A DNA stretch of 39,287 nt from Duganella callida (lineage in GTDB: Bacteria; Pseudomonadota; Gammaproteobacteria; Burkholderiales; Burkholderiaceae_D). The position numbers were made by a program, and so were the translations under genes. The stretch lies in NCBI RefSeq assembly GCF_004614165.1, contig NZ_SPVG01000021.1, forward strand, positions 1 to 39,287, read 5' to 3'. This document shows positions 1 to 8,150 of the stretch, piece after piece; the stretch's first letter is position 1, and each line of letters opens with the position of its first letter. The notes beneath the pieces were generated by a model. That model was not told where the DNA came from. It ran no database searches and saw nothing but the letters and a program-made list of their open reading frames with translations.

Positions 1-647
1 GACAGGAGGCGCACGCCGTCGCCGCCGAGATCACGGCCCTGGGCCGGCGCGCCGTCACGCTGCACTGCGACCTGTCGGACGAGGCGGCCGTGCGCACACT
101 GTTGCCGCGCGCAGTCGCCGCGCTGGGCGCCGTGCACTGCGTGGTCAACAATGCTTCGCTGTTCGAGTACGACAGCGCCGCGGATTTCAGCACCGCCCGG
201 CTGGATCAGCACATGCACGCCAACGTGGCCGCCCCCATCCTGCTGGCGCAGGCGCTGCACGCGGCCACGCCGGACGGCGCGCAGGCCGCCGTCATCAATC
301 TGCTGGACCAGAAGCTGTACAATCTCAATCCGGATTTTTTGTCGTACACCCTGTCCAAGGCTGCGCTGCACACCGCCACCACCATGCTGGCGCAGCAGCT
401 GGCGCCCAGGCTGCGGGTGGTGGGCGTGGCGCCCGGCATCACCATGCTGTCCGGCGACCAGACCGAGGCTGGCTTCGTCCACGCCCACCAGCAAACGCCG
501 CTGGGCCGTTCCAGCACCCCCGAGGACATCGCCGACGCCGTGGTGTACGCGGCATCGGCGCGCGCGCTGACCGGCACCACCTTGCTGGTCGACGGCGGCC
601 AGCACCTGCTGCCGCTGCCGCGTGACGTGATGTTCCTCGCTCAATAG
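1..647 (+). CDS. SDR family oxidoreductase, 5'-truncated, pteridine-reductase-like
   Basis: Short-chain dehydrogenase/reductase. The frame is open from base 3, so the N-terminal Rossmann glycine motif and true start lie outside the window. Visible are the CDL segment that follows beta-3, the NNAS motif (in NNASLFEYD), the catalytic Y-x3-K in SYTLSKAAL, and the VAPG loop followed by a C-terminal VDGGQ. The NNAS-x-F loop and the D-x-K-L-x-x-L-N-P stretch before the catalytic Tyr resemble the FolM/PTR1 pteridine reductase branch. folB lies 50 bases downstream on the same strand, which fits a pteridine or folate role. The family is certain; the substrate is inferred from loop similarity and neighbourhood. 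A general NAD(P)H-dependent SDR is the alternative. Confidence 0.85.
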   Translation, partial: QEAHAVAAEITALGRRAVTLHCDLSDEAAVRTLLPRAVAALGAVHCVVNNASLFEYDSAADFSTARLDQHMHANVAAPILLAQALHAATPDGAQAAVINLLDQKLYNLNPDFLSYTLSKAALHTATTMLAQQLAPRLRVVGVAPGITMLSGDQTEAGFVHAHQQTPLGRSSTPEDIADAVVYAASARALTGTTLLVDGGQHLLPLPRDVMFLAQ

Positions 648-677
648 CATCTAAGTAGCATTTAAGTAGCATTCAAA
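645..677. repeat. Three tandem 11-bp units starting at the SDR stop codon
   Basis: Units start at 645, 656 and 667: TAGCATCTAAG, TAGCATTTAAG and TAGCATTCAAA. The first TAG is the stop codon of the SDR gene. Because 11 is not a multiple of 3, the three TAGs fall in all three forward frames, giving a triple-frame stop before the folB ribosome binding site. It looks like a slippage duplication of the gene end. Confidence 0.8.
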
Positions 678-697
678 TCGAAAGAAGGTAATCCGCC

Positions 698-1096
698 ATG
701 CTGTCCGCCCTGATACACCCGCAACTGACCGACTGCCGCCGGCTGTTCCTGCGCAATTACGAAGTGATGATCAACATCGGCGTCTACGAGTTCGAGAAAA
801 AGGGCGAGCAGCGTCTGCTCATCAACGTCGACCTCTACATCCCGCTGGCCGTGTCCTCGCCCAAGCACGACCAGCTGGAGGAAGTGGTGGACTACGATTT
901 CATCCGCAACACCATCGCCGCCCGCATGGCGCGCGGCCACGTGCAGCTGCAGGAAACCCTGTGCGACGACATCGTGCGCGAAATGCTGGCCCACCCCAGC
1001 GTGCGCGCCGCCTGTGTCTCGACCATGAAGCCGGACGTCTACCCGGACTGCGAAGGCGTGGGCGTGGAAGTATTCAAAATCAAGGAACCAGCATGA
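698..1096 (+). CDS. folB: Dihydroneopterin aldolase
   Basis: Folate biosynthesis enzyme that cleaves 7,8-dihydroneopterin to 6-hydroxymethyl-dihydropterin and glycolaldehyde in the cytosol. At 132 residues it is the normal single-domain length. The family pattern is present: I-G-V-Y-E-x-E near residues 27-33, a central V-D-Y-D-F-I segment, L-Q-E-T with the conserved Glu, and the M-K-P motif bearing the catalytic Lys, followed by the G-V-G-V-E-V strand. The start at 698 has an AAGAAGG ribosome binding site nine bases upstream. Its stop overlaps the ttcA start in an ATGA, so the two are translationally coupled. The preceding SDR may supply another pterin step. Confidence 0.93.
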   Translation: MLSALIHPQLTDCRRLFLRNYEVMINIGVYEFEKKGEQRLLINVDLYIPLAVSSPKHDQLEEVVDYDFIRNTIAARMARGHVQLQETLCDDIVREMLAHPSVRAACVSTMKPDVYPDCEGVGVEVFKIKEPA

Positions 1097-2004
1097 ACGC
1101 AGTCATCGACAACATCAAGGCCGCCGAAAAAATCGCCCACGAGAACAACAAGCTGCACAAGCGCCTGTGCCGCCTGGTGGGCCAGGCCATCGGCGATTTC
1201 AACATGATCGAGGATGGCGACAAGGTGATGGTCTGCCTGTCCGGCGGCAAGGACTCGTACGCCCTGCTCGACATCCTGATGACGCTGCGCGAGCGCGCGC
1301 CGATTCACTTCGAGATCGTCGCCGTCAACCTGGACCAGAAGCAGCCGAACTTCCCGGCCGAGGTGCTGCCGGCCTACCTGGAAAAGCTGGGCGTGCCCTT
1401 CCACATCGAAAACCAGGACACCTACAGCATCGTCAAGCGCCTGATCCCGGAAGGCAAAACCACCTGCTCGCTATGCTCGCGCCTGCGCCGCGGCATCCTG
1501 TACCGCGTGGCCGATGAACTGGGTTGCAACAAGATCGCCCTCGGCCACCACCGCGACGACATTCTTGAAACCTTCTTCCTCAACATGTTCTTCGGCGGGA
1601 AAATCAAGGGCATGCCGGCCAAACTGGTGTCGGACGACGGCAAGCACATGGTGATCCGCCCGCTGGCCTACGTGAAGGAAGAAGACACCGAGCGTTATGC
1701 CGAGGTGAAGCACTTCCCCATCATCCCGTGCGACCTGTGCGGCTCGCAGGAAAACCTGCAGCGCAAGCAGATCAAGGCCATGATGCGCGACTGGGAAAAG
1801 AAATTCCCGGGCCGTGTGGAGAACATCTTCTCGTCGCTGTCGACGGTGGTGCCGTCGCACCTGATGGACCGCGACCTGTTCGGCTTCCGCGACATCAAGG
1901 CCGACGGCGTCGCCAATCCGCTGGGCGACATCGCCTTCGACGAGGAGCCCTGCTCCACGCCGGCCACGGTTCCGGGTATCATTCCGCTGCAGCGCGGAGA
2001 ATAG
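1093..2004 (+). CDS. ttcA: tRNA 2-thiocytidine(32) synthetase TtcA
   Basis: Cytosolic PP-loop ATPase that thiolates cytidine 32 of certain tRNAs, using a [4Fe-4S] cluster. The 303-residue protein has the ATP-binding SGGKDS loop at 50-55, a C-S-L-C pair at 125/128, the G-H-H-R-D-D segment at 151-156 and a second C-D-L-C pair at 213/216. Length and motif order are canonical for TtcA. The frame runs open to 961, but the ATG at 1093 is chosen because it matches the family N-terminus and forms the ATGA overlap with folB; the longer version would add 44 Arg/Gly-rich residues lying over folB. Confidence 0.95.
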   Translation: MNAVIDNIKAAEKIAHENNKLHKRLCRLVGQAIGDFNMIEDGDKVMVCLSGGKDSYALLDILMTLRERAPIHFEIVAVNLDQKQPNFPAEVLPAYLEKLGVPFHIENQDTYSIVKRLIPEGKTTCSLCSRLRRGILYRVADELGCNKIALGHHRDDILETFFLNMFFGGKIKGMPAKLVSDDGKHMVIRPLAYVKEEDTERYAEVKHFPIIPCDLCGSQENLQRKQIKAMMRDWEKKFPGRVENIFSSLSTVVPSHLMDRDLFGFRDIKADGVANPLGDIAFDEEPCSTPATVPGIIPLQRGE

Positions 2005-2063
2005 GTCTTCCCTCGTCCCCCGGCTAGGAAGCGTCTCCGTGACCTCAACGTAAAGGAGAACCT

Positions 2064-2432
2064 ATGAGTATCAAAGTCGAAAACCGACCCTTTAATGCAA
2101 GTGAATCGCTGGCGGCCAGGTTCCCGCCGGGTTCGAAGGGCACCACCGCCGGCGCTACTTTCGGCGCCGTGCTGAACACCGCGCAGACGCAGCAGTCGGA
2201 GGCTTCGCAGGAGCTGGAAAAGTACCTGAAGATGACGCCCGAGGAGCGCATGGCGTCGGCGATGCGCAAGCAGCTCGGCATCACCGACGACCAGTACAAC
2301 GCCATGTCGCCCGAGCAGAAAAAAGCGGTCGACGAAAAAATCGCCCAGATGATCAAACAGAAGATGCAGGAAGAGATGGCGGCCAAGCAGCACGACGGGA
2401 CCGGCTACCTGCAATCCGGCATCTCGCTGTAA
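2064..2432 (+). CDS. Small helical protein of unknown function
   Basis: A 122-residue protein with an AAAGGAG ribosome binding site just before the ATG. I do not recognise a named family. The N-terminal half (about 1-45) is Ser/Thr/Ala/Gly-rich and probably flexible. The C-terminal half is strongly charged and helical, with the pattern M-T-P-E-E-R-M, K-Q-L-G-I, then M-S-P-E-Q-K-K-A-V-D-E-K-I-A-Q-M-I-K-Q-K. I have seen this MTPEER/KQLG/EKI arrangement in small proteobacterial hypothetical proteins, without an assigned role. No signal peptide or membrane segment is visible. It follows ttcA by 59 bases and ends at a strong hairpin terminator. Confidence 0.8.
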   Translation: MSIKVENRPFNASESLAARFPPGSKGTTAGATFGAVLNTAQTQQSEASQELEKYLKMTPEERMASAMRKQLGITDDQYNAMSPEQKKAVDEKIAQMIKQKMQEEMAAKQHDGTGYLQSGISL

Positions 2433-2437
2433 AAAAG

Positions 2438-2464
2438 TGGCCTCTTCGCGAGGCCATTTTCTTT
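2438..2464. terminator. Bidirectional rho-independent terminator
   Basis: TGGCCTC (2438-2444) and GAGGCCA (2450-2456) form a 7-bp stem around a TTCGC loop. On the plus strand it is followed by TTTTCTTT, ending the folB-ttcA-side transcript. On the minus strand it is followed by six T (the A run 2431-2436), ending the M14 peptidase gene, whose TAA is at 2465-2463. Confidence 0.88.
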
Positions 2465-4232
2465 AGAACTTCTGCGCCGTGCGCATCACCGGATACAGGT
2501 TGTAGCGCTCATCCCACGACGCATGGCGGCGCGCGAAGAATTCCAGCCGCTTGGCCGGGCTCTGGTTGAATTCCGGATCGCTGTCCAGCTTCTTCTGGAA
2601 CTCGGCGCGCAGGGCCGGATCGCCTTGCAGCTGGTCGCGCGCCACTTCCTCCGCCACGTAGTCCTCCATGTACTCCTTGCGCTCGAAGGCGTTATTGAAC
2701 TCGCCCCAGGCCAGCAGGCCATCGGCGCCGCGCGGCTCCAGCATGGTCATCACCAGGCGCGCCTTCGGCTGCGCGATCGGCACGAACAGCGCGCCCTTGC
2801 TGACGGCGCGGCGCTCGCGGCCCCAGTCGCCCTCCACCGCCAGCGACTGATGGCCTTCGAACGGCTGCGCGCCGAACTTCACCTTGGACGCACGGAAGGT
2901 TTCCACCTCGGCCGACATCTGATCGTCCTTGATGGTCTTGAATTCGATGCCGTGCTGTTTCAGCTTGGCGCCCACCCACGCGGCCTGCGCCAGCGGCACG
3001 ATGTAGCCGCCCAGCGGCGCCTTCACCTTGAGGTCCGGCACCACCTCGTCGCGCAGCGGCACGGTCCACATCTGCGGCTTGCTCTCGTCGTAGCGCGTCC
3101 ACAGGCCGCCCGAGATGTCCGAATGTTCGCGCGTGTATTCATAGCCGGGGAACTGGATGGTTTTGGCGTTGAAGGTGGTGCGGTAACTGAGCGGGAACTC
3201 GCTGCCGCCCAGGCCCAGCGCGCGCGCATCGGCCTCCTGCGCCAGCTTTTGCCACGCCTTGCCGTGCTGCGCCACCTGGTTCAGCAGCGAGACGATGGTG
3301 TTGTGGGTGATGCGCACGCGGGTCGGGTAATCCTTCCACGAGTGGGTTTCCACCAGCATGGCGAAGCGGTTGCGCATCGGGAAGTAGCCGGTCGAGAAGC
3401 GCGGCGTCGACATGCTGTCGACAAAGCCGGAGGCCGGATCGTCTTCCTTGGCGAACGAGATGTAGTACGGCTTGGGATCGGAACCCTGCGCCTTGAGGTC
3501 GGCCATCACATTGTTCTGCAGCGCGGCGCCGGCCACCTTCAGCGCCTCGTCGCCGCCGTGCACCGGCTCGACCTGGATCGAGACGTCGGGCTGGAACTTG
3601 GCGCCGTCGGTCACGTGCAGGTCGACGTAGGCCAGCGGGTCCCAGGCGTTCACCAGCGCCAGCATGGCCTGCATCTCGGGCGCGTCGGCCTTGACGTAAT
3701 CGCGGTTCAGGTTGTAGTTCTGCGCCGTCGTGCGCCAGCCCATCTCCACCGGACCGCGCTGGTTGGGACGGTTGTTCTTGCCGAAGCGTTCATGGCCGTC
3801 GACGTTGAACACCGGGACGAACAACAACACCTGCTTGTCCAGCGCGCCCGGCGCCACCTTGCCCTCCAGCGCCTCGCGCAGCGCCAGGAAGCCGGCGTCC
3901 TTGCCGTCGATCTCGCCGGCGTGGATGCCGCCCTGGATCAGCATCACCGGCAGGCCCTTTTTCTTCGCCTCGGCGGCGCTCAGCGCGCCGCTGCGCGAGA
4001 CGGCCAGCGCCAGCATCGGCCGGCCTTCCGGCGTGCGGCCGAATTCGAAGCAGCGCACCTGCTTCGGATAGGCTTTCTGGAACTGGGCGCACAGCGCGAT
4101 CACCTCCTCGTAGCGGCCGGTGCTCTGGAAGCCGGAGCGTTCGGAGACGGTGGTCAGCGGCGCGGCGGCCGGGGCGGCGTGGACCAGCGGCGCGCTGGCG
4201 GCAAGGGCGAGCAATACGGCGGAACGGATCAT
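2463..4232 (-). CDS. Exported M14-family zinc carboxypeptidase
   Basis: Secreted metallopeptidase of about 589 residues. Residues 1-20 form a signal peptide (MIRSAVLLALAASAPLVHA then A-P-A). Zinc ligands are H104 and E107 in G-G-I-H-A-G-E and probably H206 in V-D-L-H. N176-R177 in N-L-N-R-D-Y match the substrate-carboxylate NR pair, and E296 in L-V-E-T-H-S-W matches the catalytic Glu. The remaining 290 residues have no function I can name. The ATG at 4232 is preferred to an in-frame TTG at 4247 because GGAAG lies five bases before it and the signal peptide starts there. It follows the S41 peptidase by 40 bases on the same strand, suggesting joint peptide processing in the periplasm or outside. 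Confidence 0.87.
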   Translation of the reverse strand: MIRSAVLLALAASAPLVHAAPAAAPLTTVSERSGFQSTGRYEEVIALCAQFQKAYPKQVRCFEFGRTPEGRPMLALAVSRSGALSAAEAKKKGLPVMLIQGGIHAGEIDGKDAGFLALREALEGKVAPGALDKQVLLFVPVFNVDGHERFGKNNRPNQRGPVEMGWRTTAQNYNLNRDYVKADAPEMQAMLALVNAWDPLAYVDLHVTDGAKFQPDVSIQVEPVHGGDEALKVAGAALQNNVMADLKAQGSDPKPYYISFAKEDDPASGFVDSMSTPRFSTGYFPMRNRFAMLVETHSWKDYPTRVRITHNTIVSLLNQVAQHGKAWQKLAQEADARALGLGGSEFPLSYRTTFNAKTIQFPGYEYTREHSDISGGLWTRYDESKPQMWTVPLRDEVVPDLKVKAPLGGYIVPLAQAAWVGAKLKQHGIEFKTIKDDQMSAEVETFRASKVKFGAQPFEGHQSLAVEGDWGRERRAVSKGALFVPIAQPKARLVMTMLEPRGADGLLAWGEFNNAFERKEYMEDYVAEEVARDQLQGDPALRAEFQKKLDSDPEFNQSPAKRLEFFARRHASWDERYNLYPVMRTAQKF

Positions 4233-4272
4233 GTGAGCTTCCAACAAAAGGTGATCGAAAATTATAGTCTGC

Positions 4273-5862
4273 TTACTGGCGCAGGCGGATGGATATCTGC
4301 TTGCCTTCCGGCCGCTCGACTTCCAGCGGGCCGTTGACGGTGACCCCGTTCAGCCGCCGGTTCCCCATCGGTACCGCCGGACACATGCCGGTGACGTGAT
4401 AGCGCAGCGCCGCCGACAGCAGCCCTTCGTTGACGTCGCCCAGCTCGTGGTTCAAGTCATCGACTCCTCTGCAGGTGGGGGCGAAACCGTCGGCATAATC
4501 ACCGTAGCCCTTGTTGTTGGTGCCCTGCGTCTCGATGGCGAAATAGGTGGTGCCGCAGTTCGGCGCCGGCGTGAACGCATAGGGCTTGCCGCAGGTATCG
4601 CCGCCGATCAGCGTGACCTCGATATCGATGCCGCGCAAGCCATTGATCACCGACTCGCTGGCCGAGCAGGTGCCGGCCGTGGCCAGTATCGTGACGTGTT
4701 TCAGGCCCAGGTAAGGCAGCGGCGTGCCGGTCTTCATCTTCGCCGGCACAAAGCCGTAAGCAGTGGACGAAAACATCTGCGGCGCCGATTCCGGCTGCTT
4801 GTCATTGTGCTGCAGCTTTTCGAAGATCTTGTCCTTGCTGGCGTCCGGGCCCGCAATCATGTATGCCAGCTCGGCGGCCAGGCGCACGTAGCCTCCGCCG
4901 TTATAGCGCATGTCCAGGATCAGGTCCGACACGCCGGCGCTCCGGAAGCCGTTGAAGGCATCGGCCAGCAGGCTCTCCGCCACGGCGTTCTGGTCGTCGT
5001 ATTGCAGGTATCCGACCTTGCCCTTCGCCGTCTCCAGCACCTGCGCGCCGTGCACCGGAACCAACGCCAGCCTGGCAGCACTCAGCGTCACCGGCAGCGA
5101 CACGCCACCGCGCGCCATCACGAATGTATGCGCAACGCCAGCGGTCTGCGGCAGCAGGCCGGCATTGATCACCGCCAGGTCGGCGGCGCTGGTGCCCTGA
5201 AGGTTGACGCCATCCACCGACACCACCGTGTCGCCGCGGCGCACGCCCGCGACATCGGCCGGCGAGCCAGGTTCCACCAGCGCCGCCGCCCACACGCGTG
5301 GCAGCACACCGGTAGCGGTGCGCGACCAGGTAATACCGTAGCTCAGCGCCACGCCCTCGTTGCTCATGGCGTTCCACACCTCGGTGGGATAGGTGAAGTG
5401 GAAGCGGTCCTTGGGACGGCCGGACGCGGTGACGGCCGGGGTCTTGAGCACGTTGAAATAGTCGATCGGCGTCTTGTAGTCCGCCATATTGATGTTGGCC
5501 GGGATTTCCTTGTACCAGAGGTAGCTGTCGTCGATGTAGGAACGCATCCAGCGCAACTCGTCGTTCAGCGTGCCCTGGAAATCGAGGTACGGCAGACCGT
5601 TCGGCTGCAGGCCGGTGCGCGGATGTTCGCAATGGCCGAACAGCGTGAACCAGTCCGGCCTGGACGGGTCGGTGGCCGGCGGCGTCACCACCGGCGGGTC
5701 GACCGGCGTGGTCGGCGGCGTGACCGGTGGCGTCGTCACCGGCGGATCGGCGATGACGGGCGGCGAGCCCTCGACCGGTGCGGAGGAAGAACCGCCGCCG
5801 CAGGCGGCAAGCAGCACGGGCAGGACGGCAAACAAGGATAGCAGTCTGGAATTCGGTTTCAT
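4273..5862 (-). CDS. S41-family peptidase lipoprotein with PDZ domain
   Basis: C-terminal-processing-type serine protease, 529 residues. A lipoprotein signal ends L-L-A-A-C with the lipidated Cys at 21, so it is membrane anchored. Residues 31-66 are a Pro/Thr/Val-rich linker built on PPVxxPPV units. A PDZ-like region at about 180-265 contains E-P-G-S-P-A-D-V-A-G-V-R-R-G-D. The S41 core runs from about 280, with the D-M-R-Y-N-G-G-G motif at 317-324 and T-C-S-A-S-E at 398-403, where S400 is the likely nucleophile. C425 and C436 could form a disulfide. A TATAAT on the minus strand at 5897-5892 may be its -10 box, although I see no good -35. Natural substrate unknown. Confidence 0.88.
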   Translation of the reverse strand: MKPNSRLLSLFAVLPVLLAACGGGSSSAPVEGSPPVIADPPVTTPPVTPPTTPVDPPVVTPPATDPSRPDWFTLFGHCEHPRTGLQPNGLPYLDFQGTLNDELRWMRSYIDDSYLWYKEIPANINMADYKTPIDYFNVLKTPAVTASGRPKDRFHFTYPTEVWNAMSNEGVALSYGITWSRTATGVLPRVWAAALVEPGSPADVAGVRRGDTVVSVDGVNLQGTSAADLAVINAGLLPQTAGVAHTFVMARGGVSLPVTLSAARLALVPVHGAQVLETAKGKVGYLQYDDQNAVAESLLADAFNGFRSAGVSDLILDMRYNGGGYVRLAAELAYMIAGPDASKDKIFEKLQHNDKQPESAPQMFSSTAYGFVPAKMKTGTPLPYLGLKHVTILATAGTCSASESVINGLRGIDIEVTLIGGDTCGKPYAFTPAPNCGTTYFAIETQGTNNKGYGDYADGFAPTCRGVDDLNHELGDVNEGLLSAALRYHVTGMCPAVPMGNRRLNGVTVNGPLEVERPEGKQISIRLRQ

Positions 5863-5903
5863 CGACGATCAAATCGGGGCCAAGGCGGCCGATTATAAAC
5901 TTA

Positions 5904-6815
5904 TCAAGCCTGCAAATCCGTGTCATCTTGTAACAACGCCGCGACCCAGTCGGCAAACACCCGCAGGCGCGGCGACGCCATGCGGCCCTGCGGGTACAGC
6001 AGCGAGATCGGCATCGGCGTCGGCAGCGTGTCGGCCAGCACCTCGACCAGCGCGCCGCTGCGCAAGTGCTCGCGCACCTGGTAGCGCGCCGCCTGCGACA
6101 GGCCCAGCCCCTGCAGCGCGCAGGCGACGTTGGCCTCGGCGTCGTTGATGGTGATGGCGCTGCGCAGCTCCATCCGCACCACGCTGCCATCGACCACGAA
6201 ATCCCAATCGTAGGGCCGGCCGGTCAGGCCGGAAAAATGCGAAACGCCGCGGTGCAGGCGCAGGTCGTCCAGCGTGCGCGGCACGCCGTGTTGCGCCAGA
6301 TACGCCGGCGCGGCGCAGGTGACGAAGCTCATGTTGCCCAGCCGGCGCGCGATCATGGCCGAATCCTGCAGCACGCCGATGCGCAGCGAACAGTCCAGGC
6401 CCTCCTCCGTCAGGTCGCGCACCCGTTCGCTCAGGCTGGCCACCAGGTCCACTTCCGGATACCGCGTGCAGAACTGCGCAATATGCGGCATCACCACATG
6501 GCGGCCGAAAGTGCCCGGCAACTCGACGCGCAGCCGTCCGCGCGGCAGGCCGGCGTTGGCGCCGCGGAACGCGCCCTCGGCATCCTCCACCGCCTGCAGG
6601 ATCTCCAGGCACTTCTGGAAGTAATCGGCGCCATCCTGGGTCAGCGACAGCCGGCGCGTGGTCCGCTGCAGCAGCTGCGTGCCGAGGAAGGCTTCCAGCT
6701 TCTTGATGGTGGCGGTGAGCGCGGCGCGCGGCAGGTCCAGCGTCTCGGCGGCCTTGGTGTAGCTGTTGGCCTCGACGATGCGGACGAAGGTCTGCATGGC
6801 TTTCAGACGGTCCAT
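5904..6815 (-). CDS. LysR-family transcriptional regulator
   Basis: A 303-residue LysR-type regulator. Residues 1-60 are the winged helix-turn-helix (M-D-R-L-K-A-M-Q-T-F-V-R-I-V-E-A-N-S-Y-T start, then K-L-E-A-x-L-G-x-Q-L-L-Q-R-T-T-R). From about residue 88 comes the periplasmic-binding-protein-like effector domain. The ATG at 6815 is chosen over an upstream in-frame start because GGAG lies five bases before it and the family N-terminus begins there. It is divergent from the MFS transporter, the usual arrangement for a LysR protein controlling an exporter and its own gene. The inducer cannot be read from sequence. Confidence 0.93.
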   Translation of the reverse strand: MDRLKAMQTFVRIVEANSYTKAAETLDLPRAALTATIKKLEAFLGTQLLQRTTRRLSLTQDGADYFQKCLEILQAVEDAEGAFRGANAGLPRGRLRVELPGTFGRHVVMPHIAQFCTRYPEVDLVASLSERVRDLTEEGLDCSLRIGVLQDSAMIARRLGNMSFVTCAAPAYLAQHGVPRTLDDLRLHRGVSHFSGLTGRPYDWDFVVDGSVVRMELRSAITINDAEANVACALQGLGLSQAARYQVREHLRSGALVEVLADTLPTPMPISLLYPQGRMASPRLRVFADWVAALLQDDTDLQA

Positions 6816-6929
6816 AAGCGCTCCATGATTGTTCACATAATGTGAAAAGTATAGGCGCATTATGCCCTAATTATCTTTGGCCGCGTTTTGCCTAAAATTT
6901 GTTCATCGCAATCTCTTCGGAGCAACATC
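6816..6929. promoter_or_regulatory. Divergent lysR/MFS promoter with LysR-type dyads
   Basis: This 114-base region separates the two divergent starts. TTCACATAATGTGAA (6832-6846) is a perfect dyad with six-base arms and contains a T-N11-A core, the LysR binding signature. A second dyad, GCATTATGC, lies at 6857-6865, one to two helical turns away. Paired sites like this are typical of LysR recruitment and activation sites. The binding is inferred. Confidence 0.6.
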
Positions 6930-8144
6930 ATGAACAACACGCAAGAAAAAGACATCAGCCCCGGCATGGTCGGCCTGCTGGCCACCGCCACCGGCCTGAT
7001 CGTCGCCAGCCTGTACTACGCGCAAACCCTGGTCGGTCCGATCAGCGCCTCCACCGGCCTGTCGCCGCAAGCGGCCGGCCTGATCGTCACCCTGACCCAG
7101 ATCGGCTACTGTCTCGGCCTGCTGTTCATCGTGCCGCTGGGCGACTTGCTGGAAAACCGCCGCCTGGTATTCACCGGCCTGATCTTCACGTCGGCCATGC
7201 TGGTGCTGGCCGCCGTCAGCAGCAGCGCCTGGATGTTCCTGACCGCCGCGCTGGGCATCGGCCTGGGCTCGGTGGCGGCGCAGATCATCGTGCCGTTCGC
7301 CGCCCACCTGTCGAAGGAAGCCACGCGCGGCGTCACGGTCGGCAAGGTGGTCAGCGGCCTGCTGCTGGGCATCATGCTGTCGCGCCCCGCCGCCAGCCTG
7401 ATCGCCGACGCCAGCAACTGGCACGTGGTGTTCGGCGGCGCCGCGGTGATGGTGCTGGTGGTGGCCTTCGTGCTGCGCGCCAAGCTGCCGGTGCGCATGC
7501 CCAACCACCACATCAGCTATCCCAAGCTGATGGGTTCGCTGTGGCACCTGTTCCTGCAGACGCCGGTGCTGCGCCGCCGCGCCGCCTATCACGCCGGCCT
7601 GTTCGGTTCGTTCAGCCTGTTCTGGACCGTGACGCCGCTGATGCTGTCCGGCCCGCAGTTCCACCTGTCGCAGACCGGCATCGCCATCTTCGCGCTGGTC
7701 GGCATGGCCGGCGCGGTGGCTTCGCCGATCGCCGGCAAGCTGGCCGACAAGGGTCACACGCTGATGGCCACCGCCGCCGCGCTGGCGCTGGGTGTGATCG
7801 GGTTTGCACTGCCGATGATCGTACCGGGCTCGCGCAACGTCGCCCTGGCGATCCTGGTGATCGCCTCGATCGTGCTGGACATGGGCGTGGCGGCCAACCT
7901 GGTGCTGGGCCAGCGCGCCATCTTCACGCTGGGTGCGGAAGTGCGCAGCCGCCTGAATGGCGTCTATTTCGCGCTGTTCTTCGCCGGCGGCGCGGTCGGC
8001 TCGGCGCTGGGCGGCTGGATGTTCGCCACCCACGGCTGGCACGCCGCACTGCTGACCGGCATGGCCTTCAACGGCGCGGCGCTGCTGTACTGGGTGACCG
8101 AATATCTGGGCCACACCAGCGATCAGCGCAAGCCGGCGGTTTAA
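6930..8144 (+). CDS. MFS transporter, probable drug/metabolite exporter
   Basis: Inner-membrane major facilitator of 404 residues with about 12 hydrophobic segments. The N-terminal half holds the loop G-D-L-L-E-N-R-R after the second helix, the MFS motif A equivalent, and the second half repeats the fold with G-K-L-A-D-K-G-H. The A-T-A-T-G-L-I-V-A-S-L-Y-Y-A-Q start is like the YnfM/aromatic-exporter subgroup of MFS. The ATG at 6930 has GGAG seven bases upstream; an earlier in-frame start would lie within the promoter dyad region. Divergent from the LysR gene, which probably regulates it. Its stop overlaps that of the convergent TonB receptor by four bases. Confidence 0.88.
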   Translation: MNNTQEKDISPGMVGLLATATGLIVASLYYAQTLVGPISASTGLSPQAAGLIVTLTQIGYCLGLLFIVPLGDLLENRRLVFTGLIFTSAMLVLAAVSSSAWMFLTAALGIGLGSVAAQIIVPFAAHLSKEATRGVTVGKVVSGLLLGIMLSRPAASLIADASNWHVVFGGAAVMVLVVAFVLRAKLPVRMPNHHISYPKLMGSLWHLFLQTPVLRRRAAYHAGLFGSFSLFWTVTPLMLSGPQFHLSQTGIAIFALVGMAGAVASPIAGKLADKGHTLMATAAALALGVIGFALPMIVPGSRNVALAILVIASIVLDMGVAANLVLGQRAIFTLGAEVRSRLNGVYFALFFAGGAVGSALGGWMFATHGWHAALLTGMAFNGAALLYWVTEYLGHTSDQRKPAV

Positions 8145-8150
8145 CCGCCG
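8134..8150. terminator. Hairpin spanning the shared stop codons of MFS and TonB receptor genes
   Basis: CGGCGGTTTAACCGCCG is a perfect dyad with eight-base arms. The convergent stop codons (TAA on both strands within TTAA 8141-8144) sit at its centre. Neither side has a T run, so intrinsic termination is uncertain. Confidence 0.4.

Noticed and set aside
961-1092. Upstream extension of the ttcA reading frame
   Set aside because: It overlaps folB out of frame, has unlike composition and no ribosome binding site, whereas the ATGA at 1093 gives the family start.
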